Origin: Dethiobacter sp.
Lineage (GTDB): Bacteria; Bacillota; Dethiobacteria; Dethiobacterales; Dethiobacteraceae
Length of the DNA: 34,089 nucleotides
Direction of reading: 5' to 3'
Assembly: GCA_020725465.1 (NCBI GenBank)
Contig: DYEY01000062.1
Span: 1 to 34,089 of the forward strand
Under the pieces are notes generated by a model. The model ran no database searches. It was not told where the DNA came from and saw only the letters and a list, made by a program, of their open reading frames with translations. The position numbers were made by a program, and so were the translations under genes. Shown here in pieces: positions 29,400-34,089 of this stretch; position 1 is the stretch's first letter, and every line of letters begins with the position of its first letter.

Positions 29400-30716
29400 C
29401 TAGAACAGTATCAGGGCCAGTGGTGCCGCCAGTATAATGGACAGAATGGTCCGCTCCAGCCAGATAACAACCATTTCGGTAACCGAAATCTCAATGTCGG
29501 TGGCCATAATGCAGGGAATGGAGGCGGAGAAGAACAGGATTGAAGATACGCAGGTGATGCCGATGACGAACTTGGTGACCATGGGCGCTCCGGTAACCAA
29601 CAGGGCAGGGAGAAACATTTCGGCAATGCTCATGGAGGCGGCTTTGGCGGCCAGCATGGCTTCGGGCAACCGGAAAAGGGCAGTGAAGGGGTAGAAGATA
29701 TAGCCAAGTACGTCAAAAACCGGAGTAAATTCCGCCAGCACCAGCCCGATTAAGCCCACGGACATGATGGAAGGAAGGATGCCCATGGCCATCTGAAAAC
29801 CTTCTTTCAAGGTCCCCTGTACACTCTGCACCAGGCCGGGAGCTTTGTCGGTAGCGGCCAGGCCTTCGGCCCAGGCGTTTTTCAAAATATCGCCCTTGTA
29901 TTCGGGTTCGGGCTGGCCTACACCGTCGAAATACCGGTCCGGTTTTTTGGCCAGAGGCCAGATCCGGACGGTAATGGCGGTTACCAGGAAAGTAACCACC
30001 AGGGTAGACCAGAAATAGGTGTTCCACATTTCCATCAGGCCCAGTGTCCTGGCCACGATAATCATGAAGGTGGCGGAGACGGTAGAGAAACCGGTGGCAA
30101 TGATTGCCGCTTCCCGGTTGGTGTATTTACCGGAGCGGAACACCCTGTTGGTGATGACCAGGCCCAGGGAATAGCTGCCCACAAAGGAAGCCACGGCGTC
30201 GATGGCGGACCGACCCGGTGTTTTGAAAACGGGCCTCATGACCGGCCTCATGATGACACCGATGAATTCAAGCAGTCCGTAACCTACCAGGAAAGCGAGG
30301 AAGACAGAGCCAATTGGTACGATCAGGCCGACGGGAACAACCAGGGAGTTATACAGGAACGGCCCCATGTTTTTGGCCATCATCCATCCCGGGCCGGCGG
30401 AAAAGTAAACCAAAAACGCGATTACGATACCAAGTAGCTTCAGCAAGGAGAACACAATGCTGACAGTGGTCTTGTTCCAGGTTTTTTTGTAAAACGGCCA
30501 CAGGCCACCCAGAGTGATGACAATCAGGGCATAAATTCTGGCATACGGCAGCAGGTTCGCCCTGATCTCGGAGACGATATGATCCAGGGGTATAGATGTC
30601 CTGGCGTTAAAAGTAACGGGTATGAAAAACATAAATATACCGATGGCGCTGAAGAAAAGGAACTTAAATACATTGGCGGAATTCACTGCTGTCTGTTGTC
30701 TTGGTTCAGTTTTCAT
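29400..30716 (-). CDS. YjiH family membrane protein (nucleoside recognition/gate domains)
   Basis: This 438-residue protein has about ten helices and two gate-type repeats. The first holds VGYGLLEFIGVIMRPVMRPVFKTPGRSAIDAVASFVGSYSLG-like sequence (GRSAIDAVASFVGSYSLG near residue 170). The second holds FQMAMGILPSIMSVGLIGLVL and, later, MSIAEMFLPALLVTGAPMV. YjiH and SpmA/B-like proteins are assumed to be transporters, substrate unproven. ATG 30716 lies nine bases after GGAGG, with TTG 30719 directly before it. It follows the large regulator gene by 79 bases on the same strand, without an obvious terminator between, so cotranscription or control by that regulator is plausible. Confidence 0.88.
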   Translation of the reverse strand: MKTEPRQQTAVNSANVFKFLFFSAIGIFMFFIPVTFNARTSIPLDHIVSEIRANLLPYARIYALIVITLGGLWPFYKKTWNKTTVSIVFSLLKLLGIVIAFLVYFSAGPGWMMAKNMGPFLYNSLVVPVGLIVPIGSVFLAFLVGYGLLEFIGVIMRPVMRPVFKTPGRSAIDAVASFVGSYSLGLVITNRVFRSGKYTNREAAIIATGFSTVSATFMIIVARTLGLMEMWNTYFWSTLVVTFLVTAITVRIWPLAKKPDRYFDGVGQPEPEYKGDILKNAWAEGLAATDKAPGLVQSVQGTLKEGFQMAMGILPSIMSVGLIGLVLAEFTPVFDVLGYIFYPFTALFRLPEAMLAAKAASMSIAEMFLPALLVTGAPMVTKFVIGITCVSSILFFSASIPCIMATDIEISVTEMVVIWLERTILSIILAAPLALILF

Positions 30717-30795
30717 CAAAAAAACCTCCTTCTTTTTTTATCCGGCAACTAACCCGATATTCTTTAAAAGCACCTCCCCGGCATATTTCGTCATT

Positions 30796-33700
30796 TCAAT
30801 TATATTCATCTTTCGTCACCAAAACGTCTATTTGCTTAGGGGTGGTCAACCGCTGTCCCAGTTTTTTCAGGGTTTCGCTTTCGTAGCAGTAAGGGACTGC
30901 TGCCAGCGCTTTCAATCCCATATTGCAGTAAAAGGACACCGTTTTATTCAGTTTCTGCCTGAATACAGCGGCTAATTCCGGATTATGGTTCATTTGAGCC
31001 CTGATTTGTGCCCTGACCAGGCTCACCAGCCCGGATTCATAGGGACTTTGCATTTTGGCGGCATACTTTTCCGCGCTTTCCAGGTACCTTAAAGCTTCAT
31101 TGTACTTGTTTTGTCGCACCAGGAGCAGGGACAGGTACGCTTCAGCCACCGACCGGCGCCAGGCCAGGTCCGATTGCTCGTACTGTTCGACTGCCCGCTT
31201 CAGGTAACAGAAGGCTTTTTCATACTCCCCCATATCCAGGGCGGCCTGACCGGCACAGGTATTGAAAAAACTGTACGACCGGTAAACTTTTTTATCCTCA
31301 CTGATGGCAAGGGCTTTGGCGTAATAAGCCAGGGCCGGGGCAAACTTTTTGCTGTAGCGCCGGATTTCCCCCAGGTAGTTGTAACAGGCTGCTATATTTA
31401 AAGCATACTTATCCCTGGTCTTTTTGTCACCGCCAAAATAACGGATGGACTGGCAAAAAAAGTCTTCGGCTTTTGCCAGTTCGCCCGACATCAGGTAATA
31501 CAGGCCGGTCAACCGTAGCAGTATGCCGGTGGTTTCTGATGACTGGTCATCGCCGTTGACCCGGGCAGCGGCAGACAGGTACTCTTTCATTTCCTCCGTG
31601 CGGTGTGTCTGGATACAGTAATAAATAAGCTGCAGGCAGGCCTTGATTGTATAGTCTTTATCCTGCAGCTTATCCGCCAGCCAGGCCAGTTCCCTGATCA
31701 GGCGGACACCTTCTTCGTAGTCGCCCTGCCGGATCAGGTGACGCCCCTTCATGTGCAAAAACGTCATCCTGTCTGCCAGAGCCTCTTTGTCATCGCTGCC
31801 AACGTCAAGGTGGGAGAGTAGGTTTTCAATCTCCCGGAAATATTTAAACAGCTGGGCATTGCTGACTGTAAAGCTCTTTTCCGGCTTACCGGAAAAATCG
31901 ATCACCTCGGGAAACAGTTCATGGCAGTAATCCAGGTAAAAATTAAGGTTTTTCAGCCGGTACCTAAGAGCTTTGGCGGTGTTGCCGGCTTCAGAAAAGT
32001 GATGAATCAGTTTGGAATACTGCATAATGTCACGGTGCTCGTTTCTTAGTGTCCGTTCCAACATCAGGGCCACTTTCTCGTGCAACAGCCTTCTTTTGAA
32101 GCCGGACTGTCTGGTATAAATAAATTCCCTTAACTTCTGGTGGGTAAACTCCACGCTTACCTTGCCGGGCCGGGCCACTTCCCTGACTATACCTTTAAGC
32201 TCCAGCTCCTCCAGGGTCTCCATGATTTCCTCCCTGTTTTTGCCGGTGACAGCCATAAGGGTATCCACGGGCACACGGTGAAAAAACAGCGAAAGCAGGT
32301 TAAGAAGCTTCATACCTTCCTGGCTCACGCCCACAAAACGGCTCTGCAGTATGTCCAGCGCCTTGGTGGACATTTCCCCGAACCGTCCCTTCTCCCTGAT
32401 ATTGTTCAGGTACTCGACCAGAAAGAATGTGTTGCCCTCGGTATCATCGTATATTCTCCGTATCTGCTGCTGTTTTAAACGCATTTCCGGCAGATACACT
32501 GCGGCAAATTCACCCGCCTCCTCCAGGGTGAAACGGACCAGCTTAATTCTTTCCAGGCGGTCCTCCCTGGCCAAAGGCGATAGCCAGCTGTCTGCCCCCC
32601 AGCCAAAGCCGCTGCGGCTGGTGCCGACAAAAAATATTTTCAGGTCTTTGGCCAGGAGGATGTTTTGAAGCAGGTTCCGGCTCATGGTGTCCATCCACTG
32701 CAGGTCTTCAAAAGCCAAAACCAGTGTCCTTCTTTTGTCAAAACAAGCCAAAACGCTGAGAATGGCTTCAACAGCATGATGGTAATCAAAGGTTCCCGGC
32801 TTCTCCGTTTCCATTTCCGGATGCTTAAGGGCGAGGGCAAAAGACGGGAAAAAGCCGGTTATGCTGTGCACCCAAGCCGCAGGGAGTTTTAGCCCCTCCT
32901 CCTTTACCAGCGTAACCAACCGTGAAAATATAGGTTGCCACGGTTTAAGCAGGAACTCTTCCTCCGCCTGGTAGCAGTTTGCCTCCAGCAGGCAGCAATC
33001 CAGGCACAGGTCTTTTAAAAATTCTTCTTTAAGGCGGGTTTTGCCGATTCCCGCCTCCCCGGTAATGATTACCGCCCGGGTTTGACCAGTGGCCAGGAAA
33101 GCTTTAAAAGCGCCATGCAGTCTGTTCAGTTCCTTCTGCCGACCGAAAAAGAAGGCATCACGCTCCGCCTTGGCCGATTTGACCGCCTGGTTCCTGCTGC
33201 TTAATATTTCCTGGTGCAGCGCCACTGTCAGGCCTTCAGGCTGCACGCCCAATTCCCTCTCCAGAATGCGGCACAGCCGCTCATACAGCTCCAGCGCCTT
33301 ATTATATGAACCGGCTGAGGCGTAATGCTGCATAAGAATCCGGTAAGCTCTCTCATCAAACTCATCTGCTTCAATCAGCCGCAGTGCATGCTCAGCCACG
33401 GGGAGACCAGCGGCAATTCTCGCTTCAATTTCGTCATAGAGGAGTTTGATGTACCGTTCCTGGTACTGGTCTCTTTTCTTCAGCATCCACTCCTCGAAAG
33501 CGTCCCCGTCCCGGACCAGGAACCCTTTGAGGAACGGTCCCCGGTAGGCGTCAATGGCTGCCTTACCCCTCCCGCTGAAATGGTCCAGGTCTGTTTCCAG
33601 TTCTATGTCAGGGTTAAGCATAACCATCGCCTTGCGGGGAGAAACCAGCACGTCGGCGTTAAAAGCCTTCTTTATCTTGTAAATGGCGTTGCGCAGGTTC

Positions 33701-33882
33701 TTTTTTGCTGTTTCCTCGTCCAGCTCCCCCCAGAGGATGTTCACCAGTTCATCGCGGCTTGCCTGCCGGTTAACCACCAGGTAATAAAACAGCGCCTCCG
33801 CCTTGCGGAACGGGAAAAGGACTTTGGTATTGTCAATAAATACAGCAGGGGTGTCGAACAGCCGGACTTTAACATTAAACAT
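30796..33882 (-). CDS. SARP/BTAD-type transcriptional activator with AAA ATPase and TPR repeats
   Basis: This very large regulator (1028 residues) has a winged-helix OmpR/SARP domain (about 1-95, with FPFRKAEALFYYLVV and RDELVNILWG). A bacterial transcriptional activation domain follows (about 100-235). An ATPase of the MalT/STAND type has Walker A GEAGIGKT (275-282) and LVLAFEDLQWMD near 395-405. The rest is an array of helical repeats of TPR type to the end. Such proteins switch on genes on binding a ligand. The longest frame begins at ATG 33903; ATG 33882, ten bases after GGAGG, is the better start. The target may be the YjiH-like gene downstream, but no DNA evidence proves that. Confidence 0.92.
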   Translation of the reverse strand: MFNVKVRLFDTPAVFIDNTKVLFPFRKAEALFYYLVVNRQASRDELVNILWGELDEETAKKNLRNAIYKIKKAFNADVLVSPRKAMVMLNPDIELETDLDHFSGRGKAAIDAYRGPFLKGFLVRDGDAFEEWMLKKRDQYQERYIKLLYDEIEARIAAGLPVAEHALRLIEADEFDERAYRILMQHYASAGSYNKALELYERLCRILERELGVQPEGLTVALHQEILSSRNQAVKSAKAERDAFFFGRQKELNRLHGAFKAFLATGQTRAVIITGEAGIGKTRLKEEFLKDLCLDCCLLEANCYQAEEEFLLKPWQPIFSRLVTLVKEEGLKLPAAWVHSITGFFPSFALALKHPEMETEKPGTFDYHHAVEAILSVLACFDKRRTLVLAFEDLQWMDTMSRNLLQNILLAKDLKIFFVGTSRSGFGWGADSWLSPLAREDRLERIKLVRFTLEEAGEFAAVYLPEMRLKQQQIRRIYDDTEGNTFFLVEYLNNIREKGRFGEMSTKALDILQSRFVGVSQEGMKLLNLLSLFFHRVPVDTLMAVTGKNREEIMETLEELELKGIVREVARPGKVSVEFTHQKLREFIYTRQSGFKRRLLHEKVALMLERTLRNEHRDIMQYSKLIHHFSEAGNTAKALRYRLKNLNFYLDYCHELFPEVIDFSGKPEKSFTVSNAQLFKYFREIENLLSHLDVGSDDKEALADRMTFLHMKGRHLIRQGDYEEGVRLIRELAWLADKLQDKDYTIKACLQLIYYCIQTHRTEEMKEYLSAAARVNGDDQSSETTGILLRLTGLYYLMSGELAKAEDFFCQSIRYFGGDKKTRDKYALNIAACYNYLGEIRRYSKKFAPALAYYAKALAISEDKKVYRSYSFFNTCAGQAALDMGEYEKAFCYLKRAVEQYEQSDLAWRRSVAEAYLSLLLVRQNKYNEALRYLESAEKYAAKMQSPYESGLVSLVRAQIRAQMNHNPELAAVFRQKLNKTVSFYCNMGLKALAAVPYCYESETLKKLGQRLTTPKQIDVLVTKDEYN

Positions 33883-33961
33883 ACCCCCACCGCCTCCAGT
33901 CATTGTTTACAGGTAAATTCTCGGCCGGCCTCCGGAATTCCTTTTAACAGTAGCAGCAAAG

Positions 33962-33999
33962 AAAATGGAAAATGGCAGGCTTTTAATCAGCCTGCCATT
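33962..33999 (-). terminator. Terminator of the gene entering from the right edge
   Basis: AATGGCAGGCT (33971-33981) pairs perfectly with AGCCTGCCATT (33989-33999) around seven bases. On minus, TTCCATTTTC follows. It precedes the regulator gene by about 60 bases and contains the stop codon of the partial frame described next. Confidence 0.7.
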
Positions 34000-34089
34000 G
34001 TTGCCGTTTATTTACTTTTGGAATGCTTCCTCTACCTGAGTTTGTCAGTTCATCCTTCATAAAACCCGAAAATAATGGCTTTTCGGGCA
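33983..34089 (-). CDS. Possible C-terminal end of a further minus-strand gene (partial)
   Basis: An open frame enters from the right edge with no stop. It reads PEKPLFSGFMKDELTNSG, continues basic and polar (KVNKRQQWQAD) and ends at TAA 33985-33983 inside the terminator stem. Stop codons inside terminator hairpins occur elsewhere in this window, which supports the reading. Only 35 residues are visible. No family is recognised. An internal hairpin CCCGAAAA/TTTTCGGG (34065-34072, 34080-34087) could instead mean that this stretch is non-coding. Confidence 0.4.
   Translation of the reverse strand, partial: PEKPLFSGFMKDELTNSGRGSIPKVNKRQQWQAD

Overview
The window looks like chromosome from an anaerobic, moderately GC-rich Firmicute of the Desulfotomaculum/Pelotomaculum (Peptococcaceae-like) kind. 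Pointers are a HemZ-type radical SAM protein, a 2-hydroxyacyl-CoA dehydratase activase, a HesB-like CC-motif protein, a TAXI-type TRAP transporter, a 126-residue prokaryotic SpeD, frequent TTG/GTG starts behind strong GGAGG sites, and a REP-like palindrome of a kind I associate with these genomes. The affiliation is inferred, not proven. Nearly every gene lies on the minus strand; only the two tRNAs, the HemZ-like gene and a CBS-domain gene are on plus. No gap without a gene exceeds about 290 bases, and no CRISPR array, insertion sequence, rRNA or replication origin was seen.

Layout from left to right. (1) 1-200: 3' part of tRNA-Lys, tRNA-Leu and a terminator. (2) 200-2420: an FMN-binding exported protein flanked by two inverted copies of a REP-like palindrome, a short HemZ-like protein, and a small exported protein that shares a terminator with it. 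(3) 2441-4347: a speD-speE-ndk operon for polyamine synthesis and nucleotide balance, with a clear promoter. (4) 4490-7840: a TAXI TRAP transporter (binding lipoprotein, then fused permease) with a strong hairpin between the genes. (5) 7894-11834: an iron(III) ABC transporter (binding lipoprotein, fused permease, ATPase) behind a promoter covered by two tandem Fur-like boxes. (6) 11919-16232: an AtuA-family protein, DUF4387 protein, LemA and a DUF2207 membrane protein, tightly packed and ending at one terminator. (7) 16297-20753: a CstA-family transporter and a LytS/LytT-type two-component pair with its own terminator, a likely pyruvate or nutrient-uptake control module.

(8) 20789-25879: the most unusual block. 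A MerR regulator, a VIT-VWA protein, a double-hotdog MaoC-like protein, an orphan 2-hydroxyacyl-CoA dehydratase activase and a HesB/IscA-like CC-motif protein follow one another on one strand, ending at a terminator. No dehydratase subunits are present. (9) 25931-28477: a beta-keto acid cleavage enzyme with an AtoE-family short-chain fatty acid carrier, behind a near-consensus promoter. (10) 28527-29253: a CBS-domain protein that appears to start at an ATT codon, and a small zinc-ribbon protein. (11) 29344-34089: a YjiH-family membrane protein, a very large SARP/BTAD-ATPase-TPR regulator, and what may be the last residues of a further gene running off the window edge.

Together the genes suggest an organism that takes up organic acids (TAXI, CstA, AtoE), processes CoA thioesters and beta-keto acids, and imports ferric iron under Fur control.
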